Below, piece after piece: positions 25,101 to 36,979 of a stretch of 64,000 nucleotides of DNA. The first letter of the stretch is position 1. Every line of letters begins with the position of its first letter. A program made the position numbers and the translations under genes. The notes beneath the pieces are model-generated. The model did no database searches and was not told the DNA's origin. It saw only the letters and a program-made list of their open reading frames with translations. This stretch comes from Pseudomonas sp. P8_241 (GTDB taxonomy: Bacteria; Pseudomonadota; Gammaproteobacteria; Pseudomonadales; Pseudomonadaceae): positions 4,962,501 to 5,026,500 of the forward strand of contig NZ_CP125377.1 in NCBI RefSeq assembly GCF_034008315.1, given 5' to 3'.

Positions 25101-28100
25101 AGCAAGGTTTGCAACTTCGGTTCTTGCTCGGCTTCGGCGATAGCGCTCCAGTCGAGGTATTCGATCGGTGTACTCCCCGGTTTGTGAATCACTTGCAGCA
25201 TGTCTTCGCCGACATTCCAGCAGAACGATGCGCGCAGCGCTTCATGACGGGCAATCACCGCTTGCCAGGCCTGGGCAAAACGCTGCGGATCGAGCTCGCT
25301 GTTAATGCGGTAGCGATCCTGCATGTAGTACAGGCCGGTGCCCGGTTCCAGCAACGTGTGCAGCAGCATGCCTTCCTGCATCGGCGTCAGCGGGTAGACA
25401 TCTTCGATGGCAGTGGCTGGAATCGGCAGCGCATCCAGTTGCGCCTGACTGAGTTTCGCCAGCGGGAAGTCAGACGGCGTCAGGCCACCGGCATCGTCGC
25501 GCAGGCAATGTTCGATCAGGCTTTGCAATTCGCCCAGATAGGCGTCCGCCAGTTCATTGATGGTTTGCAGATCGTAACGTTCAGCGCTGAAGGTCCAGCG
25601 CAGCACCAGTTCACCACCGTAAACCTGACTGTCGACACTCAATTCGTTGGGCAACGGCGCCTTCGGATCGTGGGCTGCGCCGATGGGTTCATCGAGCGGA
25701 TGAAACAGCGCCTGCGCGCCAAAGTTCTGGTCGAACTGACCGAGGTAGTTGAAGGTAATCGGCGCCGCCGGCAACTCGGCCATGCGCCGGCAACTCAGGT
25801 CATCGGCGAGGTAACGCAGCACGCCATAACCCAGACCTTTGTGCGGTACAGCGCGCAACTGTTCCTTGATGGCTTTGATCGACGCGCCCTGCCCTGCAGC
25901 CTCCTCGATATTGGAAGGTGTCAGACGCAGCGGATAAGCGCTGGTGAACCAGCCGACAGTGCGCGTCAGGTCGATCTCGTCGAACAGCGCTTCACGGCCG
26001 TGGCCTTCCAGTTGAATCAGCGCCGAATCGTGCCCGGTCCAGCGGCACAACACACGGGCCAACGCTGTCAGCAGCAAATCGTTGACCTGAGTGCGATACG
26101 TGCCCGGCGCCTGTTGCAGCAATTGCCGAGTGCGCTCGCCGTCAAGACGCACACTGACCGTTTGCGCATGCCGGTTCTGCCGACCGCCCTCGGGTCGATC
26201 ACACGGCCATTCGGCATTCGGACCGGCCAGTTGCCTCTGCCACCAGCTCAGTTCTTCGCGCAGGGATTCGCTCCCGGCGTAGGCCTGCAAACGTGCCGCC
26301 CAGTCCTTGAAGGCGCTGGTTTTGGCCGGCAGTTTTACCGACTGCTGCGCGTCGAGTTGGCGATACACGGTTTGCAAATCGTCCAGCAGTACGCGCCAGG
26401 AAACGCCATCGACCACCAAGTGGTGAATCGCGATGAACAACCGTTGCTGACCCTCTGGACCATCGACCAGCAATACCCGCATCAGCGGTCCTTCGTTGAG
26501 GTCGAGGCTGCGCTGGGCATCGGCGAACAGGGCGACGCATTTGTCCATGGACGAAACACGCACCTGCCACAACACCGAGGTATCGGAAATCGCCTGATGC
26601 GCCGCATGCCAATGGCCTCCCACTTCGCTGAAGCGCAGGCGCAAGGCATCGTGCTGTTCGATCACCGCCAACAGCGCTTGCTCCAGGCGATGAGGTTCCA
26701 GAGGCGCGGTCGGTTGCAGCAACAACGCCTGGTTCCAGTGTTGCCGCTGCGCGATGTCGGTGTCGAAGAACCAGTGCTGAATCGGCGTCAAGCGCGACTC
26801 ACCGCTGAGCAACCCTTGCTCGGCAGTGATCTGATCGCTGCGGGTCGCCACGGCGGTGAGAGTCTGCACGGTCTGATGCTGGAACAAGTCGCGCGGGCTG
26901 AAGTGTATGCCCTGCTGCCGCGCACGGCTGACCACTTGAATCGAGAGGATCGAGTCGCCACCCAGCTCGAAGAAATTGTCGTTGAGGCCGACCTGGTCGA
27001 CGTTCAGCACTTCGCGCCAGATCTGCGCCAGCGTGACTTCGAGTTCGTTACTCGGCGCCACGTAGTGTTGACGATTCAGTTCGGGGTCCGGTGCCGGCAA
27101 CGCACGACGGTCGAGTTTGCCGTTGGCGGTCAGCGGCATAGCGGTCAACAGGATCAGGTGCGTCGGCACCATGTAATCCGGCAATTGCGATTTCAGATGC
27201 GCCTTGAGGGCTTCGCGCAAAACCGATTGCTGCGCTTCGTCCTGTTCAGCGACCTCAGTCACAAGATAGCCAACCAGCTGTTTACCGCTCGGTGCATCGA
27301 GCGCCAATACCACGCTTTCGCGAATCGATTCATGCTCCAGCAGACGGGTTTCGATTTCGCCCGGCTCAATGCGGAATCCACGAATCTTCACTTGATGGTC
27401 GATACGACCGAGATATTCCACCAATCCATCGGGACGTTGGCGCACCAGATCGCCAGTGCGATAAACACGCCCGCCGTTGTCGGAGAACGGATCGGCCACA
27501 AAGCGTTCAGCGCTCATGCCCGGACGCTGGTGATAAGCCTGCGCCAGACCGGTGCCGCCAACATACAACTCGCCTGTCGCACCTTGCGGCACCAGCGCGA
27601 GATCGGCGTCGAGAATGTACGCCACGCGGTCGCCAATCACGCTGCCGATCGGCACGCTGCCCACTCCTTCTTCCAATACCTGGGGCGCAAGGCTGGCCAG
27701 CGGCATGACCACGGTTTCGGTCGGACCGTAGGCGTTGAAAAACAGATTCGGTTTGAACGCCGCACGAATGCGCGCCAGGTGTTCGCCGGTCAGCGCTTCG
27801 CCGCCGGTGATGATCATGCGCACCGGCAAGGTTTCGTCCTGAGTTGCCAGCCATTGCGCCAACTGGCTGCCGTAGCTTGGCGTGAAACCCAGCACGTTGA
27901 TGCGATGGGTGCGGATCAGTGCGCAGATTTCCTCGGCGTCCCATTGGCCCTGAGCACGCAAGACGACCTGCGCACCACAGAGCAGCGGCACCAGCAAACG
28001 CTCGGTAGCGGCGTCGAAGTTGATCGAATAGAAATGCAGTTCGCAATCGTCCGGGCGCATACCGAAACGCTCGATCACGGCACGGCAGTGCATGGCGATC

Positions 28101-31100
28101 TCACCATGGGACACCACCACGCCTTTGGGCTTTCCGGTGGAGCCCGAGGTGTAAATCAGGTACGCCTGATGCTGCGGCAGGTTGATGAACGGCAGCTCGG
28201 TTGCCGGATAATCGGCGAGTTTTACCGCGTCTTCCTCCACACACCAATGGGCAATCGTCGGCGGCAATTCACCAAGGGCCTTGAACATCGCCGCATCACT
28301 GAGCAGCAATCCGATACCACTGTCTTCGATCATGTAATGCAAGCGGTCGAGCGGATATTCCGGGTCCAGCGGCACATAGGCACCTGCGGCCTTGAGGATC
28401 GCCAGCAGTCCGACAACCATGTCCAGCGAACGCTCAAGCGCCAGGCCCACGCGCACCTGCGGACCGACACCGCGTTCACGCAGCATCCACGCGAGGCGAT
28501 TGGCGCGGCGGTCGAGTTCAGCGTAGCTCAGGGTTTGTCCGGCGAAGGTCAGCGCCGGTGCATCGGGACGCGCCAGAGCCTGTTTGCTGAACAGCTGATG
28601 AATGCACTGATCGAGTCGATGCTCGCCGGGCTCGACGCCAAGACTGTCGAGCAGATGTTGTTGTTCGTCCGCGTCCAGCAACGGCAGCTCACTGAGGCGC
28701 TGTTGCGGATCTGCAATCAGCGCTTGCAACAAGTTGCGCCAATGCACGGCCATGCGTGCGATACGCGGTTCGTCGAACAGGTCGGTGCTGTAGGTCAGGC
28801 AACAACACAGGCGGTGGTCGAGGTCGGTGACTTCCAGATTGAGGTCGAATTTGGTCGCCCGTGCATCGTTGGCCAGGTACTCGACGGTCATGCCGGCCAA
28901 GCTGCGGCTCTGCTGGAATTCCCAGCGCTGTACGTTGCACATGACCTGGAACAACGGGTTGTAGGCCGCGCTGCGCGGTGGTTGCAGGGCTTCGACCAGA
29001 TGATCGAAGGGCAAGTCTTGATGGGACTGGCCTTCGATCACCGTGTGACGGACCTGCTCGAACAACTCCCCCACGGACATCTGCCCGTCGATCTGACAGC
29101 GCAGCACCTGGGTGTTGAGGAACGCACCGATCAACCCTTCGCTCTCCGGCCGGATGCGGTTGGCCACCGGCGCGCCGATGCGCAAATCGGTCTGGCCGCT
29201 GTAGCGGTACAGCAAAGTGGCCAACGCAGCCGTCATGGTCATGAACAACGTCAGGCCGTTTTGCCCGTTGAAGGCGCGGACCTGGGTGGCAAGCTTCTCG
29301 CTGAGGTCGAAACGGTACAGTTCGCCCTGATGGCTCTGCACGGGAGGACGCGGACGGTCGGCCGGCAATTCCAGCAGCGGGTGCTCGCGGCCCAATTGCG
29401 CGGTCCAGTAGTCGAGTTGACGCTGACGTTCGCCGGACTCCAGCCACTGACGCTGCCACACGCTGTAGTCCAGGTACTGCACCGGCAGCGGTTGCAGCGG
29501 CGACTCGCGGTCATCCAAGAACGCTTCGTACAGCGCACTCAGTTCCCGGGCGAAGATGTCCATCGCCCAGCCTTCCGTGACGATGTGGTGCAAGGTCAGC
29601 ACGAAGTAGTGTTCCTGCTCGGCAGTCTTGACCAGGCAAGCGCGCAGCAACGGACCGCTTTCCAGATCGAACGGCTGGTGCGCTTCGTCGTCGGCCAGTT
29701 GCTGGACCTGCCACTCGCGGCTATCGGCATCCAGCGTGGTGAAATCCTTCCACGTCATGCGCACACCGGTTTGCGCGTGCACGCGTTGACGGGCGACGCC
29801 GTCGATGCTCGGGAATGTGGTGCGCAGGGTTTCGTGACGCAGGATCAGGGCTTGCAGTGCCGCTTCGAAACGTGCGACATCCAGTACCCCGCGTAGACGC
29901 GCCATGCCACCGACGTTATAGGCCGGGCTGTCCGGCTCCATTTGCCAGAGGAACCACATGCGTTGCTGGGAATAGGACAATGGAACGGGTTGGCTGCGGT
30001 CGACCTTTTCAATCGGCGGCTGTTTGTTGGTGCGGCCGCTGGCCTGGATCAGGCGCACCTGTTCGGCGAATTCACCCAGTTCACTGTGCTCGAACAATAC
30101 CCGCAGCGGTAACTCGACGTCGCAGGCCTGGCGGGCTCGGGAAATAATTTGTGTGGCCAGCAGCGAGTGACCACCAAGGGCGAAGAAATCATCGCGAAGA
30201 CCGACTTGCGACAGGCCCAGCACATCGCGCCAGATAACGGCGATCTGTTGCTCCAGGTCTGTCACAGGCTCAACGTGCTCGCGGACTTGCCACTGCGGTT
30301 CCGGCAAGGCGCAGCGGTCGAGCTTGCCGCTTGGGCTAAGGGGCATCTCGTCCAGGCGCATAAGCTGTGCAGGGACCATGTATTGCGGCAGCTCGGCGGC
30401 CAGGGCGATTTTCAGACGTGCCGTTTGAGCCTCTTCGTTATCGCCGAAATCCGTCGCCGTGAAGTAGCCGATCAACTGATCGCCCGCCGCGGTTTCGCGC
30501 ACCAGCACCACGGCTTGCGCGACGCCCTCCTGAGCCAGCAGACAGGCTTCGATTTCTTCCGGCTCGACGCGGAATCCGCGCAACTTGACCTGCTGATCGA
30601 GGCGACCGAGGTATTCGATCACGCCATCAGCGGTCCAGCGCGCACGGTCGCCGGTTCGGTACAAGCGTGCACCCGGCTCGCCCGGATCGACCCCAAAACG
30701 CTCGGCGGTCAGCGCCGGACGGCCCAGATAACCTCGGGCCAGACCGATGCCGCCGATGCAAAGCTCACCCGGTACCCCGGCCGGTACAGGGTTGAGATCG
30801 CTGTCGAGGATTCGACAGATCACATTTCCCAGTGGCTGGCCAATCGGCGAGCGCTCGCCATCGCCTGTGGTGCAATGCCAGTGGGTAACGTTGATCGCCG
30901 TCTCGGTCGGTCCGTAACGATTGTGCAATTGCACGCTCGGCAGTTGCGCCAGCACGCGGTTGCGCAGCTCCGCGGGCAAGGCTTCACCACCGGAAAACAC
31001 CCTGCGCAGACTGGTACATTCAGCTGTCAGCGGTTCGTCGATGAATCGTGCAAGCAGTGGCGGTACGAAGTGCAGCGTGGTGACGCTGAACTGCTGGACC

Positions 31101-34100
31101 AACTGTGCGATGCGATGGGGATCGCGGTGCTCGCCGGGTCCGGCGATTGCCAACCGCGCACCCGTAATCAGCGGCCAGAAGCATTCCCACACCGACACGT
31201 CGAAACTGATCGGCGCCTTTTGCAACAGCACATCGGTGTCGTCCAGGCGATAGGTGTTCTGCATCCATTGCAGACGCTCGGCAAGGGCCGCGTGCGTATT
31301 ACCGACGCCTTTGGGTTGTCCGGTCGAACCTGAGGTGTAAATCACATAAGCGAGATTGTCGCCGTGCAGGTGCAATCCCGGCGCATGGCTCGGCCAGCTA
31401 TCCAGATGCAAGGCGTCCATGGCGATCACGCTGACACCTTCGCTGACCGGCAAGCGGTCGAGCAATGGCGTCTGGGTCAGCAACAATTCCACACCGCTGT
31501 CGCTGAGCATGTACGCCAAGCGCTCGGCCGGGTAATCCGGGTCCAACGGTACGTAGGCACCACCGGCTTTGATGATCGCTAACAAGCCAATCAGTAATTG
31601 TGGCGAACGCTCGCACGCGATCGCCACGCAGACGTCGGGACCGACGCCTTTGTCGCGCAGGTACTGGGCCAGTCGATTGGCCCGAGTGTGCAATTGGGCG
31701 AAGTCTATCTGGCCGCCGTCCCACAGCAGCGCCGTGCGTTCAGGCGTCCGACGTGCTTGCTCGTTGAGCAATTCTGGCAGCCACTGGCCGGCCGGCGCGC
31801 ACGCTGCATTGGCCCAGTCAGCTTGCTGGCCAATCTCAGACGCTGTCAGCAGTCGCAGATCGCCGAGGGCCGTTTGCGGATGCTCGCAGACGTCACGTAA
31901 CAAATTCTGAAAATGCTCGGCCAAACGCTCGATGGTCGCCGCATCGAACAATTCGCTGGCGTAATCGAATGAGAGGGTCAGGCGACCGTTGCGATCTTCT
32001 TCGCTGTGCAACTGCAAATCGAACTTGGCCTCGCGGCTGTGCCACGGCAACTCTTCGGCCAGCAGGCCTGGCAAACGCTTCAATGCGCTGAGGTCACGCT
32101 GCTGATGATTGAACATGACCTGGAACAGGCCTTGTTCGCGAACCTGCGGGAACGCTTCGAGCAGTTGTTCGAACGGCAGGTCCTGATGGGCTTGCGCCCC
32201 CATCGCCGCCTGCCGGGTTTGCGCCAGCAATGCAACGAACGGCAGCCGCGAATCGACCTCGGCGCGCAGCACCTGGGTGTTGACGAAGAAGCCGATCAGA
32301 CCTTGGGTTTCCAGGCGGGGACGGTTGGCGTTGGGCACGCCGATGCGGATATCACGTTGACCGCTGTAGCGGTGCAACAAGGTCTGGAACACGGCGAGCA
32401 GCAGCATGAAGGAGGTCGATTCATGAGCGTGTGCAGTCTGGCGAATCGCCGCGCTCAGCGCAGCGTCTAAACGTACGGCGTGACGGGCAGCGCTGTGCTG
32501 TTGTTGTGCTGAACGGGGATGGTCCGTCGCCAGGCTCAGGGCAGGTTGCTCGTCGCCCAGCTGTACTTTCCAATACGTCAGTTGTCGCTCGCCTTCACCC
32601 TGCGCCAGCCATTGGCGTTGCCAGCTGCCGTAATCGGCGTACTGCGTGGACAATGGTGCAAGTGTCGCGGCCTGACCCTGACAAGCGGCGGCATACAAAC
32701 GGGAGAACTCGTCAATCAACACGTTGAGGGACCAGCCGTCAGCGATGATGTGGTGCATCGTCACCAACAACTGGTGATCCTCGTCGTCGAGGCGTACCAG
32801 GGTCACCCACAGCAACGGTCCTTTCTCCAGATCGAACTGCGTGCGCGCCTCATCCTCGCGGATGCGTTGCGCACGGGCTTCACGCTCGGCCATTGGCAGA
32901 TCGCTGATGTCGATCATTTGCAGGTTGAACTCACCGGCCGCAATCACTTGCTGCAACGCTACGCCGTCACGCTCGAAGAACCGCGTGCGCAGGGCTTCGT
33001 GGCGCTCGATCAATTGCTGGAAACTGGCCTGCAACGCGTCTTCGTCCAGTTCGCCACGCAGGCGCAAGGCACCGGGAATGTTGTAGGCGCTGCTGTGCGG
33101 ATCGAGTTGCCAGGTGATCCACAGACGATTTTGGGCCAGGGATTGCGGCATGGCTTCTACGCGTGACAACGGGGTGATCGCGCCTTGGGCCAGTCCGCCA
33201 TTCTGTTGCAGCCGGGCCACCACCTCAACGAATGCGTCAAGAGTCGGCGCTTCGAACAGCAGTCGCAGGTTCAGCTCCAGACCAAGGGCTTCGCGCAACC
33301 GCGCCATCACCTGAGTTGCCGCAATCGAGTTTCCGCCGAGCAGGAAGAAATGAGCGTCGGCACCGACCCGCTCGACCTGCAACTGCTCGCTCCAGATCTG
33401 AGCGATCAAGCTTTGCAGCTCAGACCCGGATTCGATGTTGTCGGTGCTTTCTGTCGCCGCCGACGCAAACAGCGCATAGCTGTCGAGGCTGCCGTCAGCC
33501 AGGCGATTGCGGCACGCCGAGCGTTGCAGTTTGCCGCTGGACGTCTTGGGCAATGCGCCCGGATTGAGCAGCACCACCACACTTGGCGCTTCCTGACAGG
33601 CCTCGGCAACGGCTTGGCGAATGGCTTTGATCACGGCGTCTGGCGGCAGAATCTTCTGCACGCTACGGCTGATTTCGGCGGCGATACCGATGCCTTCCTG
33701 ACCTTCTGTGTTGACCGAGAACGCAGCAACTCGCCCTTTGCGCACCACTTCCACTTCACGCTCGATAGCTTGCTCGATGTCTTGCGGATAAAGGTTGTGG
33801 CCGCGGACGATCAGCATGTCTTTCAGGCGACCGGTGATGAACAGTTCACCGCTGCGCATGAAGCCCATATCACCGGTGCGCAACCAGGTCCGTCCCGCGT
33901 ATTCGACGAAGGTTTTTGCCGACGCCTCGCGATTGCGCCAGTAGCCGTGCGCAATGCTCGGCCCGCTGGCCCAGACCTCTCCTACGGCGTTATCCGCCAA
34001 TTCGCTGAGCGACGCCGGGTCGACGATCATTACAGCGTGTTCCGGCTGACTGATACCGCAGCTCATGATCGCACTGCCCTCGCCGGGTTCCGCGCGGTTT

Positions 34101-35158
34101 TGCGTGAGGGCCTGATCGTCCACACGCAAGTGGCCGATGCCTTGACCGCGCGGCGTCCCGGCGACAAACAACGTGGCTTCCGCCAGACCGTAGGAAGCCA
34201 TAAAGTTGTCCGCGCAAAAGCCGCAGGTGGCGAACTGCTCGGCGAAGCTTTCGACGGTGTCGAGCCGGATCGGTTCGGACCCGGAATACGCCACGCGCCA
34301 GCCGCTCAGGTCGAGGCGTTCCAAGGCTGCTTCACTGACCCGCTCGCTGCACAGGCGATAGGCAAAGTCTGGCCCGCCGCTGATGGTGCCGCCGTACTCA
34401 CTGATCGCTTCGAGCCAGCGCAAGGGTCGACCAAGGAAGTACGCGGGCGACATCAGCACGCACGGCACACCGCTGAAAATCGGTTGCAGCAGACCACCGA
34501 TCAGCCCCATGTCGTGGTACAGCGGCAACCAGCTGACGATCACGTCATCAGGGTTCAGATCGATGCCAAAACCGCGACGAATCAGCAATTCATTGGCCAC
34601 CAGATTGCCGTGGCTGACTTGCACGCCTTTAGGCAGCGCGGTGGAACCGGAGGTGTATTGCAGGAAAGCGATGTGACTGTCTCGCAGGTCCGGCGCGACC
34701 CAGCGCTCGGCCAGATCGGCATCGAAGGCATCGACGCACATCAGCGGCGGCGCGCCCTCGATTTGCAGCAACGCATCGCGCAGGCCGGCGCTGGTCAGCA
34801 GCAGACGCGGCTCGGCATCGCCAATGATCGACAGCAAACGCTTCTGATGATGACGACGGGTCGACTCCGGTGGATAGGCCGGAACGGCGATCACACCCGC
34901 GTACAGGCAACCGAAGAATGCAGCCACGTAATCGGGACCGCTGGGAAACAGCAATACCGCACGGTCGCCGAAATCAGCCTCGGCCTGCAAGGCGCCGGCA
35001 ATGGTCCGCGCGCGCTGATCCAGCTCGCGATAACTGAGCACCACAGCCTGGTCCGGGGTTTCGGCGAGAAAACGCAAGGCGACCCGATCCGGCGTCAGGG
35101 CCGCGCGGCGCTGGAGGGCTTGGACCATTGTGCTGGGGATTTCGAACGCGTCGGTCAT
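22163..35158 (-). CDS. pvdL: PvdL, pyoverdine non-ribosomal peptide synthetase (chromophore precursor)
   Basis: A 4331-residue NRPS, close to the P. aeruginosa size. Order with approximate residues: acyl-AMP ligase (1-580), carrier LGGNS (606), C1 HHIIADGW (804), A1 YTSGSTG (1277), carrier LGGHS (1661), C2 (1859), A2 (2340), carrier LGGDS (2735), epimerase [10 protein letters not shown] (2917), C3 HHILIDAW (3390), A3 (3877), carrier LGGHS (4269). No thioesterase. Specificity pocket residues read DVWHFGRIN (A1, Glu-like), DAEGIGAVM (A2, epimerised; Tyr by PvdL identity) and DIWELTADD (A3, Dab-like). It builds acyl-Glu-D-Tyr-Dab in the cytoplasm. Start ATG at 35158 follows AGGAAACC. Confidence 0.95.
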   Translation of the reverse strand: MTDAFEIPSTMVQALQRRAALTPDRVALRFLAETPDQAVVLSYRELDQRARTIAGALQAEADFGDRAVLLFPSGPDYVAAFFGCLYAGVIAVPAYPPESTRRHHQKRLLSIIGDAEPRLLLTSAGLRDALLQIEGAPPLMCVDAFDADLAERWVAPDLRDSHIAFLQYTSGSTALPKGVQVSHGNLVANELLIRRGFGIDLNPDDVIVSWLPLYHDMGLIGGLLQPIFSGVPCVLMSPAYFLGRPLRWLEAISEYGGTISGGPDFAYRLCSERVSEAALERLDLSGWRVAYSGSEPIRLDTVESFAEQFATCGFCADNFMASYGLAEATLFVAGTPRGQGIGHLRVDDQALTQNRAEPGEGSAIMSCGISQPEHAVMIVDPASLSELADNAVGEVWASGPSIAHGYWRNREASAKTFVEYAGRTWLRTGDMGFMRSGELFITGRLKDMLIVRGHNLYPQDIEQAIEREVEVVRKGRVAAFSVNTEGQEGIGIAAEISRSVQKILPPDAVIKAIRQAVAEACQEAPSVVVLLNPGALPKTSSGKLQRSACRNRLADGSLDSYALFASAATESTDNIESGSELQSLIAQIWSEQLQVERVGADAHFFLLGGNSIAATQVMARLREALGLELNLRLLFEAPTLDAFVEVVARLQQNGGLAQGAITPLSRVEAMPQSLAQNRLWITWQLDPHSSAYNIPGALRLRGELDEDALQASFQQLIERHEALRTRFFERDGVALQQVIAAGEFNLQMIDISDLPMAEREARAQRIREDEARTQFDLEKGPLLWVTLVRLDDEDHQLLVTMHHIIADGWSLNVLIDEFSRLYAAACQGQAATLAPLSTQYADYGSWQRQWLAQGEGERQLTYWKVQLGDEQPALSLATDHPRSAQQQHSAARHAVRLDAALSAAIRQTAHAHESTSFMLLLAVFQTLLHRYSGQRDIRIGVPNANRPRLETQGLIGFFVNTQVLRAEVDSRLPFVALLAQTRQAAMGAQAHQDLPFEQLLEAFPQVREQGLFQVMFNHQQRDLSALKRLPGLLAEELPWHSREAKFDLQLHSEEDRNGRLTLSFDYASELFDAATIERLAEHFQNLLRDVCEHPQTALGDLRLLTASEIGQQADWANAACAPAGQWLPELLNEQARRTPERTALLWDGGQIDFAQLHTRANRLAQYLRDKGVGPDVCVAIACERSPQLLIGLLAIIKAGGAYVPLDPDYPAERLAYMLSDSGVELLLTQTPLLDRLPVSEGVSVIAMDALHLDSWPSHAPGLHLHGDNLAYVIYTSGSTGQPKGVGNTHAALAERLQWMQNTYRLDDTDVLLQKAPISFDVSVWECFWPLITGARLAIAGPGEHRDPHRIAQLVQQFSVTTLHFVPPLLARFIDEPLTAECTSLRRVFSGGEALPAELRNRVLAQLPSVQLHNRYGPTETAINVTHWHCTTGDGERSPIGQPLGNVICRILDSDLNPVPAGVPGELCIGGIGLARGYLGRPALTAERFGVDPGEPGARLYRTGDRARWTADGVIEYLGRLDQQVKLRGFRVEPEEIEACLLAQEGVAQAVVLVRETAAGDQLIGYFTATDFGDNEEAQTARLKIALAAELPQYMVPAQLMRLDEMPLSPSGKLDRCALPEPQWQVREHVEPVTDLEQQIAVIWRDVLGLSQVGLRDDFFALGGHSLLATQIISRARQACDVELPLRVLFEHSELGEFAEQVRLIQASGRTNKQPPIEKVDRSQPVPLSYSQQRMWFLWQMEPDSPAYNVGGMARLRGVLDVARFEAALQALILRHETLRTTFPSIDGVARQRVHAQTGVRMTWKDFTTLDADSREWQVQQLADDEAHQPFDLESGPLLRACLVKTAEQEHYFVLTLHHIVTEGWAMDIFARELSALYEAFLDDRESPLQPLPVQYLDYSVWQRQWLESGERQRQLDYWTAQLGREHPLLELPADRPRPPVQSHQGELYRFDLSEKLATQVRAFNGQNGLTLFMTMTAALATLLYRYSGQTDLRIGAPVANRIRPESEGLIGAFLNTQVLRCQIDGQMSVGELFEQVRHTVIEGQSHQDLPFDHLVEALQPPRSAAYNPLFQVMCNVQRWEFQQSRSLAGMTVEYLANDARATKFDLNLEVTDLDHRLCCCLTYSTDLFDEPRIARMAVHWRNLLQALIADPQQRLSELPLLDADEQQHLLDSLGVEPGEHRLDQCIHQLFSKQALARPDAPALTFAGQTLSYAELDRRANRLAWMLRERGVGPQVRVGLALERSLDMVVGLLAILKAAGAYVPLDPEYPLDRLHYMIEDSGIGLLLSDAAMFKALGELPPTIAHWCVEEDAVKLADYPATELPFINLPQHQAYLIYTSGSTGKPKGVVVSHGEIAMHCRAVIERFGMRPDDCELHFYSINFDAATERLLVPLLCGAQVVLRAQGQWDAEEICALIRTHRINVLGFTPSYGSQLAQWLATQDETLPVRMIITGGEALTGEHLARIRAAFKPNLFFNAYGPTETVVMPLASLAPQVLEEGVGSVPIGSVIGDRVAYILDADLALVPQGATGELYVGGTGLAQAYHQRPGMSAERFVADPFSDNGGRVYRTGDLVRQRPDGLVEYLGRIDHQVKIRGFRIEPGEIETRLLEHESIRESVVLALDAPSGKQLVGYLVTEVAEQDEAQQSVLREALKAHLKSQLPDYMVPTHLILLTAMPLTANGKLDRRALPAPDPELNRQHYVAPSNELEVTLAQIWREVLNVDQVGLNDNFFELGGDSILSIQVVSRARQQGIHFSPRDLFQHQTVQTLTAVATRSDQITAEQGLLSGESRLTPIQHWFFDTDIAQRQHWNQALLLQPTAPLEPHRLEQALLAVIEQHDALRLRFSEVGGHWHAAHQAISDTSVLWQVRVSSMDKCVALFADAQRSLDLNEGPLMRVLLVDGPEGQQRLFIAIHHLVVDGVSWRVLLDDLQTVYRQLDAQQSVKLPAKTSAFKDWAARLQAYAGSESLREELSWWQRQLAGPNAEWPCDRPEGGRQNRHAQTVSVRLDGERTRQLLQQAPGTYRTQVNDLLLTALARVLCRWTGHDSALIQLEGHGREALFDEIDLTRTVGWFTSAYPLRLTPSNIEEAAGQGASIKAIKEQLRAVPHKGLGYGVLRYLADDLSCRRMAELPAAPITFNYLGQFDQNFGAQALFHPLDEPIGAAHDPKAPLPNELSVDSQVYGGELVLRWTFSAERYDLQTINELADAYLGELQSLIEHCLRDDAGGLTPSDFPLAKLSQAQLDALPIPATAIEDVYPLTPMQEGMLLHTLLEPGTGLYYMQDRYRINSELDPQRFAQAWQAVIARHEALRASFCWNVGEDMLQVIHKPGSTPIEYLDWSAIAEAEQEPKLQTLLKTERETGFDLLNRAPFHLRLIRVGAARYWFMMSNHHILIDAWCRSLLMSDFFEIYTALGEGREAQLAVPPRYRDYIGWLQRQSLDAARQWWKTNLQGFERTTPIPSDRPFLREHAGDSGGMIVGDRYTRLDARDGAQLRELAQAHQLTINTFAQAAWALVLRRLSGDRDVLFGVTVAGRPVEMPQMQRTVGLFINSIALRVKMPEDDQRCSVHQWLTGLLDSNMQLREYEYLPLVSIQENSKLPKGQPLFDSLFVFENAPVEVSVLDRAQSLNATSDSGRTHTNFPLTAVCYPGDDLGLHLSYDQRYFDESTVERMLGEFKRLLLALVEGFHGDMADLPLLGVEEQALLIHGCNQSEHGYPLETSYVELFEAQVAEHPQRIAASCLAQQHSYFELNQRSNRLGHALIAASVGLDQPVALLAERNLDLLGMIIGSFKAGAGYLPLDPGLPSQRLSRIIDLSRTPLLVCTQACREQAVELLEEFGCANRPRLLVWEEVQASAVSVSNPGIYSAADNLAYVIYTSGSTGLPKGVMVEQRGMLNNQLSKVPYLNLSEADVIAQTASQSFDISVWQFLAAPLFGARVDIVPNIIAHDPQALLAHVQSQGITVLESVPSLIQGMLAQERMGIDGLRWMLPTGEAMPPELAHQWLLRYPQIGLVNAYGPAECSDDVAFFRVDLASTRGSYLPIGTPTDNNRLYLLDGALELVPLGAVGELCVAGTGVGRGYVSDPLRTAPVFVPDPFGEPGDRLYRTGDLARRRSDGVLEYVGRIDHQVKIRGYRIELGEIEARLHEQAQVRDAAVGVQEGVNGKHLVGYLVAADSTLNPAERLERIKQRLRAELPEYMVPLHWLWLDKMPLNANGKLDRKALPALEIGQMQSQVYQAPRSDLEQTLAAIWADVLKVETVGVHDNFFELGGHSLLATQIASRVHKTLQRDVPLRAMFECSTVEELARYIDGLAASDITEEKVDRLNDLMAELEGL

Positions 35159-35313
35159 GAGGTTTCCTGCCTGATTTCGGCTTGCAATTGGAATCGGTTT
35201 TCTAGCGTCGCGCCCCATCGGAGGCACGCAGGACGCGGTCTTCGGCGACCGCGCAAGGCATAGGGAATGCGGTAGTCACCGGGACGGTTGCCCGGGTCCA
35301 TTCACCAAAGAGA

Positions 35314-35337
35314 ACGGATGAAGTGCTGAAATAATTA
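35314..35337 (-). promoter_or_regulatory. near-consensus IS box (PvdS promoter) before pvdL
   Basis: Minus strand TAATT at 35337-35333, 16 bases, CGT at 35316-35314. It matches TAAAT-N16-CGT at 7 of 8 fixed positions with exact spacing, about 155 bases before the pvdL ATG. Confidence 0.7.
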
Positions 35338-35432
35338 GTCGTCAGGCACGAACGCCATACGGGTCGGCCTGTGGCGCCGTGTCGCAGTTCTCACTCTGCA
35401 CTTTTGTGGCGCATTAGTTCTTTTTCTCATTT

Positions 35433-35451
35433 GACAATCATTATCATTAAG
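35433..35451 (+). promoter_or_regulatory. Fur box upstream of pvdS
   Basis: GACAATCATTATCATTAAG on the plus strand; read on the other strand, AATGATAATGATTGTC matches the Fur consensus at 14 of 16 positions. It lies about 80-100 bases before the pvdS start, as expected for direct Fur repression of the sigma factor by iron. Confidence 0.82.
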
Positions 35452-35530
35452 CCTAATTTGTCGCTCGACGCGTAGGACGGCCCCCCGGTTTATCCCGTCC
35501 CACTAACCTTTTGGCAGCAGGGTGATTTCC

Positions 35531-36079
35531 ATGATGGAACCAGTGTCCACAAGCAGGTGCGATACACCGCTACTTCAGGCTTTTGTCGATAATCGACTGA
35601 TTCTGGTGAAGATCGCAGCGCGAATTACCGGCTGCCGCTCCCGAGCTGAAGATGTTGTGCAGGATGCGTTCTTTCGCTTGCAATCAGCGCCGCAAATCAC
35701 CAGTTCGATCAAGGCACAGCTCAGTTATCTGTTCCAGATCGTGCGTAACCTGGCGATCGATCACTACCGCAAGCAGGCGTTGGAGCAGAAGTATTCCGGC
35801 CCCGAAGAGGAAGGCCTGAACGTGGTGATTCAAGGCGCGTCACCGGAAACGTCGCACATCAACTTCTCGACCCTGGAACACATCGCCGATGCGTTGACGC
35901 AGCTGCCGAGCCGTACGCGTTATGCCTTCGAGATGTATCGCTTGCACGGGGTGCCACAAAAAGACATCGCCAAGGAGCTCGGTGTCTCGCCGACCCTGGT
36001 GAACTTCATGATTCGTGATGCCCTGTTGCATTGCCGCAAGGTCTCGGGAAGCCGTGGTGAATCCTCTGCCCGCCACTGA
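35531..36079 (+). CDS. pvdS: PvdS, iron-starvation ECF sigma factor
   Basis: A 182-residue ECF sigma factor. Region 2 contains SRAEDVVQDAFFRLQ and QLSYLFQIVRNLAIDHYRK (about residues 35-80), region 4 RTRYAFEMYRLHGVPQKDIAKELGVSPTLVNFMIRDAL (about 130-168). The sequence is nearly that of P. aeruginosa PvdS. It directs RNA polymerase to IS boxes, four of which I see in this window. AGGGTGA precedes the ATG at 35531; a second ATG follows immediately, and an in-frame GTG at 35522 is less likely. Divergent from pvdL and repressed by Fur through the box at 35433-35451. Confidence 0.94.
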   Translation: MMEPVSTSRCDTPLLQAFVDNRLILVKIAARITGCRSRAEDVVQDAFFRLQSAPQITSSIKAQLSYLFQIVRNLAIDHYRKQALEQKYSGPEEEGLNVVIQGASPETSHINFSTLEHIADALTQLPSRTRYAFEMYRLHGVPQKDIAKELGVSPTLVNFMIRDALLHCRKVSGSRGESSARH

Positions 36080-36081
36080 AT

Positions 36082-36150
36082 AAAAGATCGCAGCCTTCGG
36101 CAGCTCCTACGGTCCACTTCTGTAGAAGCTGCCGAAGGCTGCGATCTTTT
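36082..36150. repeat. GATCGCAGCCTTCGG-type REP doublet, pvdS/pvdY convergent end
   Basis: AAAAGATCGCAGCCTTCGGC begins at 36082 and its reverse complement ends at 36150; arms are about 28 bp around an 11-base loop, with A runs and T runs at the outer ends. It starts just after the pvdS stop and ends at the stop codon of the convergent acyltransferase gene, so it can act as a two-way terminator. Confidence 0.9.
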
Positions 36151-36904
36151 ACTTCTGCGCCAATTCGCACCGATCAAAAAAATCCTTGCGCCCCAATACC
36201 ATCAAGGCCGCCCGCTTGTGCGGAAAGTCGAATTCTTTTTCGCAGTGAAAACCTTGATCCTGCATATAGCCGATCATCTTCGCGTTATCGGCGCGAGGTT
36301 CAGCGACGACACGTTGCGTGCGCGATTCGTCGAGAAACAGGTAATGCACCAGCGCCGATAACCAGCTCGCCACCTTGTGCGGTCCGCGGTGATTCTCTTC
36401 GCCGACCAGCATGTGAACGCCGCGATCGTAATCGGCCGCGTCATAGAACGGCGCAATGCGATCTTCCTTGGTCCAATAGGCTTCGAAATAGGCGAACGGC
36501 TGGTCGCCGAAGCAGCCGATCAACATCAGGGTATGGGGGTCGGTTTCGAGTTTGCTCAGGTACTCGCGATGTTGTTCGAGGCTGCCCTCCTCCTGCCAGA
36601 AACTCGCGACTCGCGGGTTATTCTGCCAACGATTGAAACGCGCCAGATCCTTTTCGATGTCCAATGTGCGCAAGGACACCCACACGCCCAGTCGTGCGTC
36701 GAAGCGTCGATAGACTTCACCATCGGGTTTAACCGGCCGTAGGGGATGTCGCTTGCCAGCGCTCATGACCATTTGCTGTGGATAGTTGCCGGTCGGTGAA
36801 TCGCCAGGACAGGGTTGCGGGCTCAAGCGGGTTTCGGTTTCATGCGCCACAAGACTGCTGCCAGTCGGTCGGTGCAGGGCGTTGAGGTCATTCAGGTTGG
36901 GCAT
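36149..36904 (-). CDS. pvdY: PvdY/IucB-like GNAT acyltransferase (siderophore hydroxyornithine acetylase candidate)
   Basis: A 251-residue protein with an AlcB/IucB-type GNAT domain (about residues 85-245): FNRWQNNPRVASFWQEEG, YFEAYWTKEDRIAPFYDAADYDRGVHMLVGE and QRVVAEPRADNAKMIGYMQDQGF are the characteristic blocks of siderophore N6-acyltransferases. Next to pvdS and behind an exact IS box, it is most likely the enzyme that acetylates N5-hydroxyornithine (PvdYII type). The ATG at 36904 is preferred; a TTG 11 codons upstream is open. What the sequence does not show is whether acetyl- or another acyl-CoA is the donor. Confidence 0.68.
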   Translation of the reverse strand: MPNLNDLNALHRPTGSSLVAHETETRLSPQPCPGDSPTGNYPQQMVMSAGKRHPLRPVKPDGEVYRRFDARLGVWVSLRTLDIEKDLARFNRWQNNPRVASFWQEEGSLEQHREYLSKLETDPHTLMLIGCFGDQPFAYFEAYWTKEDRIAPFYDAADYDRGVHMLVGEENHRGPHKVASWLSALVHYLFLDESRTQRVVAEPRADNAKMIGYMQDQGFHCEKEFDFPHKRAALMVLGRKDFFDRCELAQK

Positions 36905-36944
36905 GGGTCGGGCTCGCGATAATCGTCGACTGTTCAACGATGTG

Positions 36945-36968
36945 ACGTGGGCCGCTGGGGGAAATTTA
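36945..36968 (-). promoter_or_regulatory. IS box (PvdS promoter) before the pvdY-like gene
   Basis: Minus strand TAAAT at 36968-36964, 16 bases, CGT at 36947-36945: an exact consensus match, 40 bases before the ATG at 36904. It places this acyltransferase in the PvdS regulon. Confidence 0.85.
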
Positions 36969-36979
36969 AGAAAAGTCCG

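Noticed and set aside
24458..29896. An 1812-codon open frame antisense to pvdL
   Set aside because: It lies wholly opposite the pvdL coding sequence, shows no domain-like motifs and is explained by GC-rich codon bias of the NRPS gene. The same applies to the long antisense frame at 33185-35263.
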